NCBI RefSeq assembly: GCF_002156875.1
Contig: NZ_NCSY01000002.1
Span: 310,001-374,000, forward strand
Direction of reading: 5' to 3'
DNA: 64,000 nucleotides
Origin: Bacillus sp. EAC
GTDB lineage: Bacteria > Bacillota > Bacilli > Bacillales > Bacillaceae_G
Position 1 is the stretch's first letter. Every line of letters starts with the position of its first letter. A program made the translations under genes and the position numbers. This document shows, in pieces, positions 1-9,365 of the stretch. The notes beneath the pieces were generated by a model, which saw nothing but the letters and a program-made list of their open reading frames with translations, had not been told where the DNA came from and ran no database searches.

Positions 1-1832
1 GCCATGGATGTTCCACTCATCATTTCATAATCATTTCCTGGTACAGTAGAATAAATATTTCCACCAGGAGCAGAAATCTCTGGTTTAAAATCTAATGTAC
101 TTGGAGATCCAACTGATGAAAAATAGGACATTGTGTCTTTTAATGGGTTATCTACATAAGTATCTTCTGATAATTTCATACTTAGATATTGGCCATTTGG
201 TAGAGCGCTCATTTTACTTAACAATGCTTCACCTACCGCTTTACTTGTTGAAGCTGCTGGTGTTGCAGTTGCTGTTACTGGTAGAGAAGTATAATCATTC
301 CAAACTGTAGGTGGTATCATAATAATAGCCTTTACTCCTGCACTCTTTGCAGTAAACTGAATAGATGAAACAGTACTATATGGATTTAATAGTTTAACTA
401 CGGCAATGTAGTTAGTTTTTCCTTTAGGATAATCAGTTGCTTTACTTCCTTCACCTACGTATACCATATCATAGCTTACGTCTGGTGAAAGAGCCTTAGT
501 AAGTTTAAAATTATAGGATGCAGGGAATTGCGTTTGATTTCTAAACGGTAGTGAAAAACCATCTGCTGCAGCTAGTGTATTCACATGATATTTAGTATTT
601 TCATAGGAAGCAACCGATAGAGCAAATGGACTTACACCTGGTGCACCAACTGTTCCAATATCAGGATTTTCTGCAAATGGTTTTAATGACGACATAGTAA
701 TGTTATTCTTCGTACTGTAGGCTGAATTACCTGCTGCCACGACAACAAGAGTACCCTGTTCTGTAGCTTGTCGGATGGCTTTTTGGATCGGATCAAACGC
801 TTCATCAACATAGCCCGCATCTACACCTAAACTCATGTTGATCACATCTGCACCCATTGTGACAGCATGCTCAATTCCTGCAATAATATCGTCTTCAGAG
901 GCACCGCCACCTTTATCTGAAAATACTTTCTCAGCTAAAAGCTGTACACCAGGTGCAATACCAGCTACTCCACCCTTCGTTTCGTCTCCGTTTGCTCCAA
1001 TTGTTCCAGACACGTGTGTACCATGCGGACTACCAGTTGATCCAGGAATGACATCCGTATCGTTGTCAGCCCAATCATAGCCTGTTGGAACTTTATCGGT
1101 ATACCAGATTTCGTTTACATCTGTCCCAGCCATTTTTTGATCCATTTTTTCATGAGTCCATCTTTCTTTCGTTTTTGCTGCATCTGATAGCTTCAAATCC
1201 TTGTGAGTATAATCAATTCCAGAATCAACAACTCCGACTACTAAGCCTTCTCCTTTATATCCGTATTGTTCCCATACTTTTTGAGCTTGTACTAATTCCT
1301 TGCTAGTTGCCATTGTTTCCTCAAATGTTCTAGCAACATGAACGTGCGTAACACCTGGAATGGATTTGATATCTTTTAAATTTTGGAACTCAGTTTCGAC
1401 ACTGAATCCGTTAAACCCTTCAAAATAACGATGTTTGACTTTAATCGAATCATTGGATTTAGAATGTTTTTCATTTGAGATTTGCTCGATTACTTTATCT
1501 TGCTTTTGCTTCATTAATGATTTTTTATTTTCAGATGTATTATCCACATCTGTTGGCTGTTCTACTTCGACAATAAATCGAACAGTCTCATTCGGTTTAT
1601 ATGCTTTAGCTAAACCTTTTTCATATACATCTTTATACATAGTTTCGTCACTACTAGTATCAGCCTGATCTCTATTTAATAATTGTCTTCCTTGCTCCAC
1701 TATTTCTTCGATTCCCGATGGTTCACTAGAATTGTCATAACTCTCAGCAAAAGCTGTAAATGATGTGACAAACAATGAGGCTAAAGCAGCAGTGGACAGT
1801 ACCTTAAATGCAATTACTTTTCTTTTTTTCAT
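1..1832 (-). CDS. S8 subtilisin-like serine protease, cut off by the window edge
   Basis: Secreted subtilase, read from the reverse complement because the stop lies outside the window. A start at 1832 follows AAGGAG, and residues 1-30 form a signal peptide (KK-R start, hydrophobic core, cleavage after AFA). Residues about 80-170 look like an inhibitor I9-type propeptide. The catalytic Asp is D203 in VVDSGID and the catalytic His is H270 in PHGTHVSG. About 200 residues follow that resemble an inserted PA domain, as in Vpr-type minor extracellular proteases. The nucleophile motif SGTSM (Ser about 609) falls on the last codons before the window ends, so the C-terminus is unseen. All catalytic motifs visible are intact. 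The substrate is unknown. Confidence 0.9.
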   Translation of the reverse strand, partial: MKKRKVIAFKVLSTAALASLFVTSFTAFAESYDNSSEPSGIEEIVEQGRQLLNRDQADTSSDETMYKDVYEKGLAKAYKPNETVRFIVEVEQPTDVDNTSENKKSLMKQKQDKVIEQISNEKHSKSNDSIKVKHRYFEGFNGFSVETEFQNLKDIKSIPGVTHVHVARTFEETMATSKELVQAQKVWEQYGYKGEGLVVGVVDSGIDYTHKDLKLSDAAKTKERWTHEKMDQKMAGTDVNEIWYTDKVPTGYDWADNDTDVIPGSTGSPHGTHVSGTIGANGDETKGGVAGIAPGVQLLAEKVFSDKGGGASEDDIIAGIEHAVTMGADVINMSLGVDAGYVDEAFDPIQKAIRQATEQGTLVVVAAGNSAYSTKNNITMSSLKPFAENPDIGTVGAPGVSPFALSVASYENTKYHVNTLAAADGFSLPFRNQTQFPASYNFKLTKALSPDVSYDMVYVGEGSKATDYPKGKTNYIAVVKLLNPYSTVSSIQFTAKSAGVKAIIMIPPTVWNDYTSLPVTATATPAASTSKAVGEALLSKMSALPNGQYLSMKLSEDTYVDNPLKDTMSYFSSVGSPSTLDFKPEISAPGGNIYSTVPGNDYEMMSGTSM

Positions 1833-2381
1833 TTAGATAGCTCCTTTTTCATCTTTTCAAATTAAAAACTAGAAATTGAAAGACCAGTAATTTCATTTTT
1901 ATTACTAAAATTAGTATTTTTATTTTAGTAGTTAGTGAGATTGGTAGCTTCTATCCCTAGTTATCTACGCAATATTCATTATTAAGAATTTATTAAACTC
2001 TGTAAATTGGGGAAATTCCGAATATTTTATTGGTTCTAAAGACTTATGGCTCATATCAGTTATTTTGAAATAAATTGTAAATTCAATAAATATTTTGGAG
2101 AATTTCCACATAATTGGTGTATATTTTTTCCTAACTTATGTCTGAATTTGATTTATTTTGAAGGGGAAAAGCAGCAGATAATTGTGGGAAACAGAGGTAA
2201 TCTATAAAAAATGAGAGATATCTAATAGGAAATTAATTTTATTTAATTAAAAAAATGAGCAAAATTTATTACTTTTTGAACGTTCAAAATAACATCCTGA
2301 TCTATTTATTTATTCAAAGTATCTTCGACTTTAGTGACGTAAAAATTTTCATGGTAGTTGTACAAAAAAAGTAAATGATCC
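1833..2381. other. Non-coding stretch upstream of the S8 protease
   Basis: AT-rich, with no convincing ORF on either strand. It holds the leader of the protease and a perfect 14-bp palindrome TACTAAAATTAGTA at 1903-1916, 71 bases before the start codon. I see nothing else I can name. Confidence 0.5.
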
Positions 2382-2415
2382 AAAAATTAAGAGCCCTCTT
2401 AAAATTGAGGACTCT
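2382..2415 (-). terminator. Rho-independent terminator of the TcaA-like gene
   Basis: On the minus strand a 9-bp stem (AGAGUCCUC paired with GAGGGCUCU, one G-U) with an 8-nt loop is followed by UUAAUUUUU, just after the stop of the 2424-3731 gene. Confidence 0.8.
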
Positions 2416-2423
2416 GTTCACAT

Positions 2424-3731
2424 TTATTCGATTTCTTTTACTTCTTCAATTCGATCCATTTGTAATTCATCATTTACTCTTGTGAAATGATACGTAATTT
2501 CAAATGATTTTGTTTTTGTTTTTCCTTTTTTATCAGTAATTTCATATGTCTCATTCGTAACGATACTCATTCCTGAGTCATCTTGCTTTGAGCTTTTCAT
2601 TGCAAAGCCGACAAGCTTTTGAGTGGTATTTTTTTTCTTAATTTTATGCTGATACTCTTTTGATTCTAAAAATGCCTGACCATTTTGGTTAAATAACCCA
2701 TCAATAAATTGTTTCTCTTCTAGATTATTTTCTGGCTTAGGATTTGGTAGATATTTGTCTAAAAATCCTTTTATACCTGCAAAAAATCCACCGTCATCCT
2801 TAGTTGTTTCCTCTTGTGGTGTAGGTGTATCAAACATTAAATCGATATACTTTCCGTTAACTGGAACCTCACTTGTTTTTACTACTTCTCCATTCATATC
2901 GATTTCAGCATGAATAGTCGTTTGGCCATTTAATAAGAATGGACCAAACTTATCGACTTCACTAATTAATTTGCCTGAATCTTTGCCATCAACGAAAATT
3001 CTAGCATCTGGTTCATTAGAGTAAATTTGAACGTAACTAACATTAAATGTTAATTCTTGATCCAATTTATTTTTAGATGCCTTTGTAAAATCTAAATCAA
3101 TTGTATCTTCAACATCACTGTATTGTCCTTCATATTTCACCTTTAATGCATATTTACCTGGTAAGATTTTTTTAAATGATTTTTCATACTCGTCCTTATT
3201 TAAACGAGCATTGTTTTTATTCAAACTTAATTCTATTTCGTCAATTGGAGATGTTACTTTTAACTCAAATGGCTCTGCGCTAATTAAATAAGTTTGGTAA
3301 ATCCCTAAAAATTTATTGCCTTTTTTAATCGATAATACATGATTACCATGACGATCAATTAGTTCACTTTTTTGTACTTTACCATTACTCACTAAATCCT
3401 CAACATGATTTACTAAATCAGAACTATTCATGTACTCCATAAATGCTTTGACTGATCCTACATCAAGTGTGGCACGTGTACCACCTTCTTCTAGAATTTG
3501 AGTTACTTCTTTATAGTTATTTTCAGTTATCGCTTTTTCAAATGATTTTGCCATTCGCTCAGGTGTATAGAATGATTTTATGATTAAATGAACAATGAAT
3601 AGTGTAACGATTGATACACCAAAGATTAGTCCTAATTTTTTATAGTTTCGAGGTATATGTTTATTTTTATTATTTCTGATACTCGTTCGAGAAAACAAAT
3701 TTTTTTCCTGTTCTCTAAGTTGGCTGCTCAT
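2424..3731 (-). CDS. TcaA/YvbJ-like single-pass membrane protein
   Basis: A 435-aa protein with a basic N-terminal cytoplasmic tail, one membrane segment at about residues 33-51, and a long extracellular part. The early extracellular section (YTPERMAKSFEKAI, then the EEGG region) and the later beta-rich repeats resemble TcaA/YvbJ family proteins, which are linked to cell-wall stress and glycopeptide susceptibility in staphylococci. The usual N-terminal CxxC zinc ribbon of that family is absent; there is no cysteine in the tail. Residues about 300-330 (PTPQEETTKDDGG) look like a linker before a C-terminal NTF2-like segment. AAGGGG lies 8 bases before the ATG. It is monocistronic with its own terminator. 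Family assignment is by resemblance, not alignment. Confidence 0.65.
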   Translation of the reverse strand: MSSQLREQEKNLFSRTSIRNNKNKHIPRNYKKLGLIFGVSIVTLFIVHLIIKSFYTPERMAKSFEKAITENNYKEVTQILEEGGTRATLDVGSVKAFMEYMNSSDLVNHVEDLVSNGKVQKSELIDRHGNHVLSIKKGNKFLGIYQTYLISAEPFELKVTSPIDEIELSLNKNNARLNKDEYEKSFKKILPGKYALKVKYEGQYSDVEDTIDLDFTKASKNKLDQELTFNVSYVQIYSNEPDARIFVDGKDSGKLISEVDKFGPFLLNGQTTIHAEIDMNGEVVKTSEVPVNGKYIDLMFDTPTPQEETTKDDGGFFAGIKGFLDKYLPNPKPENNLEEKQFIDGLFNQNGQAFLESKEYQHKIKKKNTTQKLVGFAMKSSKQDDSGMSIVTNETYEITDKKGKTKTKSFEITYHFTRVNDELQMDRIEEVKEIE

Positions 3732-3828
3732 TTATAGTTTTTCCCCTTATTTAAAATCTTAATAGAGTCATATTTATTGATTTTAAAATTCTCTTATTTT
3801 CAGTGTCTGTTACAAAACATTATTGTTG

Positions 3829-3960
3829 ATTTCCACTTCAGGATGCTCGCTTTCCGTGGGGCGTACGTTGAGCCTCCTCGGCGCCATACGCCTTGCGTGA
3901 ATCTCAATTGTCCCGCATCTCCCACAGGAGTCGACCACCTTACGTTACAATCAAATTCTT
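3829..3960 (+). repeat. Interspersed GC-rich repeat, copy A
   Basis: Shares its left end (TTTCCACTTCAGGATGCTCG) and internal GAGCCTCCTCGGCGC with copies at 13401, 13628 and, inverted, 29693. Internal arms are self-complementary, so the RNA would fold into hairpins. This copy is the most diverged. A 61-aa reading frame running through it is not a gene. Confidence 0.8.
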
Positions 3961-4253
3961 AGATTTATTGATTGTTTTCTTTCGTCACCCAATAATAATC
4001 CATCTTGTATAGTAAGCCTTTATTTAAATACCAACAATGTACATAAAAAAAGCCTATTTTTAAAATAGCTAATAACTATCATACTAAATTTTCCGAGAAC
4101 GGTAAAAAGAAATTATTGTGAACACGTTGAAATAAAGTAAATTAGTATCTTTTAACATGACATTAATTGGTTTAATTTAATTTTAATATTTCAATGACAG
4201 AACATATTCTTACTTGCTAAACTTAAGGAATGAAAGACAGAGGAGGAACTTGC
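3961..4253. other. Non-coding region between repeat A and the M48 gene
   Basis: AT-rich leader of the M48-ankyrin gene. AGGAGG at 4241-4246 is the only clear signal. No promoter stands out. Confidence 0.4.
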
Positions 4254-5645
4254 TTGAAGCCGTTAATTCATCGGAAAGAAACAATCTATTTTATTTTACT
4301 TTTAATTACGAGTATACCTTTATATGCACTTCTAGTTATTAGTGGTTTAGGACTTATTATATTAGGAATTTTAGTATTTATACCAATCATTGCTCAAATG
4401 GTTTTCACAGCCCATATTCGTACGAATGGCGTAAAAATGACGAGCAATCAGTTTCCAGAGGTTTTCGAAAGAACAAAGGAGATTGCAAAAGATATGGGAT
4501 TCTACTTCGTACCTGATGTGTACGTTATTGAATCTGGTGGAATGTTAAATGCTTTTGCTACGCGCTTTTTTGGGCGCAGTATGATTGTGTTATATGCTGA
4601 CCTATTTGAAATGAAAGATTCTGATCCTAAGGCTATTGATTTCGTGATTGCTCATGAGTTAGCGCATATTAAACGTAATCATATTATTAAACATGCACTA
4701 ATCTTACCTGCCAATTGGATTCCTTTTTTAGGATCTGCTTATTCTCGTGCTTGTGAATATACATGCGATCGAATGGCCACTCATTATACGAATGATTTTG
4801 AAGCTTCAACTCGCGCACTAACAATGCTAGCTGTTGGTAGAAAGTTTTATCAAACGATCGACCAGCATGAATATATGCTTAATAGTAGTAAAGAGAAAGG
4901 CTTTATCATTTGGTTAAGTGAAAAACTTATGTCACATCCTACACTGCCTAAACGTATTGCTGCATTATATCATTTTAATGATGTCGAAAATTCAGTTGTA
5001 TTCAAAACACCAAAACGTGTTTTTGCAATTGGTATTTTAGCAGTTGTCGTTGTCTTTGGAGGCATTATTTCAGTTTCAATGGCAGCAGATAAAATTATTT
5101 CATTTGTTGCGGATGCATATAATAATGTGGAAGAAAACACATCAGATACTGTGGAAATTGAACCTGATCAAGAAACTCCACTTACGCTTGCTATTTTAGA
5201 TAATGATATTGATAAAGCAAAGCAATTAATTGATAAAGGTGCCGACGTAAACAAAAAGAATAAATTAGGCGAATCGCCACTTATTTCAACATCTTATTAT
5301 GATGATAAAACGATCGACTTAGATATGCTAAAGCTTCTTCTTAAAAACGGGGCTAATCCAGCAATCGGTGATGAACAAGATTATACTGTTCTACATGCAG
5401 CTGTTTCGATGGGAGATATAAAAGCAATCGATTTATTATTAAAATATAAGGCAGACATTAATATGAAAGATTCTTACGGAGAATCTCCAATTTTTGAAGC
5501 GATATATACAGATGATGCATATACTTTTCAACACTTAGTTGATAAAGGTGCCGATCTAAAGATAAAAAATAAAGATGGTCTTTCCATTGACGATATAGCA
5601 AAAGAAGAAGTAGCTACTAAAATTTTAATCGTATTAAATCAATAA
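4254..5645 (+). CDS. M48-family membrane metalloprotease fused to ankyrin repeats
   Basis: I choose the TTG at 4254 because AGGAGG ends 7 bases before it; the ATG at 4230 lies upstream of that ribosome site. The 463-aa product has two membrane segments (about residues 10-50), then an M48 zinc protease domain with HELAH at 134-138 (zinc ligands and catalytic Glu) and the third ligand Glu near 168 in the CEYTCD segment. A further membrane segment lies at about 260-280. The last ~150 residues are ankyrin repeats (KGADVNKKNKLGESPL, NGANPAIGDEQDYTVLHAA, YKADINMKDSYGESPI, KGADLKIKNKDGLS). M48 enzymes such as HtpX degrade damaged membrane proteins. The ankyrin tail probably binds a partner or substrate (inference). 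Stop is followed at once by a terminator. Confidence 0.85.
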   Translation: MKPLIHRKETIYFILLLITSIPLYALLVISGLGLIILGILVFIPIIAQMVFTAHIRTNGVKMTSNQFPEVFERTKEIAKDMGFYFVPDVYVIESGGMLNAFATRFFGRSMIVLYADLFEMKDSDPKAIDFVIAHELAHIKRNHIIKHALILPANWIPFLGSAYSRACEYTCDRMATHYTNDFEASTRALTMLAVGRKFYQTIDQHEYMLNSSKEKGFIIWLSEKLMSHPTLPKRIAALYHFNDVENSVVFKTPKRVFAIGILAVVVVFGGIISVSMAADKIISFVADAYNNVEENTSDTVEIEPDQETPLTLAILDNDIDKAKQLIDKGADVNKKNKLGESPLISTSYYDDKTIDLDMLKLLLKNGANPAIGDEQDYTVLHAAVSMGDIKAIDLLLKYKADINMKDSYGESPIFEAIYTDDAYTFQHLVDKGADLKIKNKDGLSIDDIAKEEVATKILIVLNQ

Positions 5646-5646
5646 A

Positions 5647-5686
5647 CAAAAAGGGATATGAGTCTATTCATATCCCTTTTTGTTTG
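5647..5686. terminator. Bidirectional terminator
   Basis: A perfect 15-bp stem (CAAAAAGGGATATGA and its complement) around a 6-nt loop, with T-runs on both sides. It serves the M48 gene (+) and the convergent 5716-6201 gene (-). Confidence 0.93.
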
Positions 5687-5715
5687 GCTAATTTTCTATG
5701 AATCTATTATTCTTT

Positions 5716-6201
5716 TTACTGGTTACTTGTCCAACTTACCCAAACATTTGAACTAGAACCTGAGATTTTGTCATAATCGGCTGGATTATTTAGATTTAAC
5801 TTTCTTCCATTTTGAGAAAATGAAATAACTGTTTTTTGATTTCCTACGCTTAAACCTGCTGTAATACCTCTTTCAGCTAATGTTTCATCTGGATTGGCAC
5901 TTGCTGTAATAATCGGAGCGACTGCTTCTGTTATGATTTCTAGTTGGCCTTTATGATTAATGTATGCAGTAATGATACCGACGCTATGATGTGTTTCGTT
6001 TGCATGGAGATATATGCCTTTTGGATCAAAACGGATGACTCCGCCTCTTTGTTTTATTTGGCTTTGAGGGACTTGTGATGAAAGGAAACTAAAGCTGCTA
6101 TATCCTGAAACTTTCTCTGTTACATAAAATACTGAAGTGATTGCCATAAAACTTATACCAACTAACTTCACGCTCTTACTAATTTTGCGAAAATCTATCA
6201 T
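5716..6201 (-). CDS. Putative exported protein of unknown function
   Basis: 161 aa. I do not recognise the family. Residues about 12-30 are hydrophobic (VKLVGISFMAITSVFYVTE) after a basic start, so it is either anchored by one N-terminal helix or exported. The rest is soluble, rich in Ile/Ser/Asn, with no cysteine and one Trp-containing C-terminal motif (WVSWTS). The middle (GVIRFDPKGIYLHANE, then HHSVGIITAYINHKGQLEI) suggests beta strands. Only a weak AAAGG precedes the ATG, so the start is less certain. It converges on the M48 gene and shares its terminator. Confidence 0.6.
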   Translation of the reverse strand: MIDFRKISKSVKLVGISFMAITSVFYVTEKVSGYSSFSFLSSQVPQSQIKQRGGVIRFDPKGIYLHANETHHSVGIITAYINHKGQLEIITEAVAPIITASANPDETLAERGITAGLSVGNQKTVISFSQNGRKLNLNNPADYDKISGSSSNVWVSWTSNQ

Positions 6202-6389
6202 TTCTATCGAAAACCTTTCAGTATATAGAAAATTTTACCAACTAAAGTGTAACATAAGTCTTTCAAATCTTTCAATAATATTAAGAATCGTTTGTTAATT
6301 GTTAACAATTTCATTCAATTATGGTTAATCTTTCGCCCTAAATGTTACTAATACTAATAGAAACAAAATTCATCGAATTCACTTACATT

Positions 6390-6398
6390 TGGTATAAT
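6390..6398 (+). promoter_or_regulatory. Extended -10 promoter of the LTA-synthase-family gene
   Basis: TGGTATAAT, a TGn-extended consensus -10, with no good -35. It places the transcript start at about 6405, after the ATG at 6403, which supports the downstream start at 6472. Confidence 0.6.
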
Positions 6399-6471
6399 AT
6401 CAATGTTAGCAATCTTATATAAAGAGAAAAAATCAACTACTATCTTGGATGATAAAAATATGGGGGAAATA

Positions 6472-8562
6472 ATGAAGGACGATCATTTTAGAATACATTT
6501 TAAAATACTATTTGCGTTTCTTGTACCATTCATTACATTACTATTTATTGAAAGTATTTATAGAGAACATGTTTTGTTAGTTTTCGAGTGGATAAAGGAG
6601 TACCCATTACTCTTCACTTTTGAATATTTAATTTTAATTGTAAGCATGAATTGCTTCTATTTTTTAAAGCAGAGATATTATTTAATTGTACAAATGCTAT
6701 TATTTCTAGTACTTTGTCTCTTTGCACTAGCGAGTCTAGTTAAAACACAAAAAAGAGGAGAACCTATTGTCCCGAGTGATTTTTTACTCCGAAATGAGGC
6801 ATTAGACATCTCACAATATATTTCTGTTGATGGACTCTTTTTCACAATTGGTATACTTGCTTTTGTTATGATTATCGGAATTGTTATTAGCTTTTTACTT
6901 AAAAGTAGAAAAGAAAATACGAAGATGAATTTGTTTACTTCCATTCTTTCTCTTTTAATGGCATGTTGGCTTATTGGTGGAGTTCCATACAATCTGTATT
7001 CATATTTTAAAATTGAATCGATCGGTTGGAGTCAAAAAGTAAACTCAATGACAAATGGTAGTGTCCTTGGTTTTGTGCTTAACAACATCAATTCATCAAT
7101 TAAGAAACCAGCAAATTATTCTCAAGTTAAGATTCAATCTATACTTGAGTCGAATGAAACTGCTGCTAAAAGCGAAAGCACACAAACAAAGCCAAACATA
7201 CTATTTATCCAAAGTGAAGCATTTTTTGACCCTACTGTTTTTGGGCCGAATTCGTTTAAAAAAGACCCTTTAGCGTTTTATCACTCTTTACAAAAAGAGA
7301 GTACAACTGGACATTTGATTTCACCAGTATATGGCGGTGGAACGATCAATACAGAGTTAGAAATTCAAACAGGTCTTTCAACTGATTTTATTCCATCAGT
7401 CTCGTTAGGATTTCAAAACTATATTGATAAGCCCGTGAATTCTGGTGCACGAATGGTGCGTGATCAAGGATATACAGCGACTAGTATTCACACGTATCAT
7501 TCTTGGTTTTATCACCGTGATGAACTTTATAAAAAGTTAGGATTTAATTCATTCCAAACGATGAATACATTTACAAAGGCTAAATTATCCGATACAACTA
7601 AGTTCATTTCTGATGTTGAAATAAGTAACCGTATTGTTCAGACATTGAAAGAAACACCTACACCTGATTATATTTATTCGGTTACAATGGAAAACCATGG
7701 TCCGTATGATAAACCGAAAAAACAATTTAACGATTATGGGACAACTCTAGATTTAAACGAGAGCAATAAAAAGATTCTAAATACGTATGCCCATAATTTA
7801 GTAAACGTTGATCATGCACTTAAAATGCTAATTGAATCATTGAAACAATTAGATGAACCAACTATTTTAGTATTTTATGGAGATCATCTACCTATGCTTG
7901 GCGATGAGATGAGTGTCTATTTAGATGCAAACTATATTAAAAATCCTGAAACTAAAAAGGATTATATAAAAATGCATAATGTCCCATTGCTAGTTTGGAG
8001 TAATTATTTACCTAAACAACCGGATATTACTTTAAGTAGTAATTTCTTAACGCCATATGTGTTTCAATTAGCAAATGTCAAAATGAATACTAATTTTTCG
8101 TATTTAGCTAATTCACTATCTAAAGGTGAATCCATCATGCTTCCATCTAAATTCCAAGATCAAACTAAGGAATCGAAGAAATTTAGTAAAGACTATGAGC
8201 TTTTACAATATGACGTGTTAAAAGGTAACCAGTATAGTTATAAAAATGATCATATCGTTAAAAATTCATCTTACTTTTTAGGGAATCCGAATTACACTAT
8301 AAGTAACATTTCTCCTGAAATACTTCAAAAAGGAGACGATAAACAATTAATAACGATTCAAGGTAAAGGCTTCTCCTACTTAACACAAGTAAAGGTAAAT
8401 AACGAAGTAGTAGCTTTATCAAAACGTTCACCAACAAAGCTTCAATTCTTTTTACCTAAAGACCTAATTGATCAATCTACAGAATTAACCGTTAATGTTT
8501 TTATGAAGGATTCTTTAAAGAATATAGAGAATGATCAGAAGCTTAAGGTTACGATAAAGTAA
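6472..8562 (+). CDS. LTA synthase family phosphoglycerol transferase (sulfatase fold)
   Basis: The start at 6472 is chosen because GGGGG lies 5 bases before it and the likely promoter overlaps the earlier ATG. The 696-aa protein has about five membrane helices in the first ~190 residues and then an extracellular alkaline-phosphatase/sulfatase domain. Signature elements are PNILFIQSEAFFDP (metal-binding Glu), GGGTINTELE (catalytic Thr), VTMENHGPY and FYGDHLPMLG (metal Asp/His). This is the MdoB-like branch with GGGTxNxE rather than canonical LtaS. About 100 C-terminal residues (ITIQGKGFSYLTQVKVNNEVV) look like an IPT/TIG Ig-like domain, which is not usual in LtaS. It probably moves glycerol-phosphate from lipid onto a wall polymer; the acceptor is unknown. 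Confidence 0.85.
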   Translation: MKDDHFRIHFKILFAFLVPFITLLFIESIYREHVLLVFEWIKEYPLLFTFEYLILIVSMNCFYFLKQRYYLIVQMLLFLVLCLFALASLVKTQKRGEPIVPSDFLLRNEALDISQYISVDGLFFTIGILAFVMIIGIVISFLLKSRKENTKMNLFTSILSLLMACWLIGGVPYNLYSYFKIESIGWSQKVNSMTNGSVLGFVLNNINSSIKKPANYSQVKIQSILESNETAAKSESTQTKPNILFIQSEAFFDPTVFGPNSFKKDPLAFYHSLQKESTTGHLISPVYGGGTINTELEIQTGLSTDFIPSVSLGFQNYIDKPVNSGARMVRDQGYTATSIHTYHSWFYHRDELYKKLGFNSFQTMNTFTKAKLSDTTKFISDVEISNRIVQTLKETPTPDYIYSVTMENHGPYDKPKKQFNDYGTTLDLNESNKKILNTYAHNLVNVDHALKMLIESLKQLDEPTILVFYGDHLPMLGDEMSVYLDANYIKNPETKKDYIKMHNVPLLVWSNYLPKQPDITLSSNFLTPYVFQLANVKMNTNFSYLANSLSKGESIMLPSKFQDQTKESKKFSKDYELLQYDVLKGNQYSYKNDHIVKNSSYFLGNPNYTISNISPEILQKGDDKQLITIQGKGFSYLTQVKVNNEVVALSKRSPTKLQFFLPKDLIDQSTELTVNVFMKDSLKNIENDQKLKVTIK

Positions 8563-8574
8563 TATATAAAATAA

Positions 8575-8604
8575 AACACCGTAATTCATGTTACGGTGTT
8601 TTTC
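8575..8604 (+). terminator. Rho-independent terminator
   Basis: 10-bp stem AACACCGTAA with its complement around TTCATG, then TTTCTT, 12 bases after the stop at 8562. Confidence 0.9.
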
Positions 8605-8613
8605 TTATACGTA

Positions 8614-8642
8614 TTGTAAGCGCATACGCTAAATCGTATAAT
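8614..8642 (+). promoter_or_regulatory. Sigma-A promoter
   Basis: TTGTAA (8614-8619), a 17-base spacer, then TATAAT (8637-8642). It stands 58 bases before the start of the 8700 gene. Confidence 0.8.
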
Positions 8643-8699
8643 ATACATATCTAGTAATCTATACATATAAACATTTAAACTAAAAACGGAGGTCAGTTC

Positions 8700-9107
8700 A
8701 TGTTAAAACAACTACATTTCTTTTTATCAACATCTAGTTTTGCAACTCAGATGCCAGGTTTTAGGACAAGAACAACTTGGAAGCAATTCGCTGCGATGAT
8801 CGGTTACCCAATCCTTATGGTTCTTATTTATGTCTATATGAGGTACCAAATGGATCTAACCTCTACCGCTAAAGATGTTATTTTTTTAGGTCTTAATAAT
8901 TTCGTAGTTGTTTTATGTATGATTATTCTTCCGTTTATTTTAATTACGAATGTAAGGGATATTCGTAAAAAATTACCTTTGTTCAATTCAGGGCGCCAAA
9001 TACTTGGCATTATACTTACAGTATTTCTATTATTTTCAATTATGGGTATTGGGACAACTTCTATTAGTAAACTTTACTCGGATGCTTTTAGTGAGAAGCT
9101 TAAATAA
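8700..9107 (+). CDS. Small integral membrane protein, unknown function
   Basis: 135 aa with three hydrophobic segments at about residues 33-50, 60-85 and 100-120. Basic loops (RDIRKKL, FRTRTTWKQ) suggest the N-terminus and the second loop face the cytoplasm. No catalytic motif or known domain is visible. GGAGG lies 9 bases before the ATG, and a consensus promoter and a strong terminator frame it as a single-gene unit, so it is very likely expressed. Confidence 0.75.
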   Translation: MLKQLHFFLSTSSFATQMPGFRTRTTWKQFAAMIGYPILMVLIYVYMRYQMDLTSTAKDVIFLGLNNFVVVLCMIILPFILITNVRDIRKKLPLFNSGRQILGIILTVFLLFSIMGIGTTSISKLYSDAFSEKLK

Positions 9108-9122
9108 AACTTTGAGTTTTAT

Positions 9123-9143
9123 AAATTTCCGCTTCGGGATGCT
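9123..9143 (+). repeat. Left-end remnant of the interspersed repeat
   Basis: ATTTCCGCTTCGGGATGCT differs at two of 19 positions from the left end of copy A (ATTTCCACTTCAGGATGCT). Homology stops there, as if the rest had been deleted. Confidence 0.45.
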
Positions 9144-9202
9144 GTTGATTGAAAGGAAAGTTCTTTACTGAAAGTAACATTTTTATGAATAAATTTTGTA
9201 GA

Positions 9203-9238
9203 CCTCTAATGCTAAATTGCAGCATTAGAGGTTTTTTT
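9203..9238 (+). terminator. Rho-independent terminator
   Basis: 11-bp perfect stem CCTCTAATGCT and complement, 7-nt loop, then seven T. Confidence 0.93.
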
Positions 9239-9365
9239 GGTAAATAGTCTTTTTCAACTATATGACAGTTTAGTTTAACAAGAGAAATGACTCATTTATA
9301 ACGGGCAGTTTGTACAATCGCTCCTTCATTTCGAGCATATATTTGATATAAAGGAGTGAATGTTA

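Noticed and set aside
3777-3962. 61-aa frame, with similar ones at 13332-13538 and 13644-13835
   Set aside because: All three are translations of the GC-rich interspersed repeat and lack ribosome sites.
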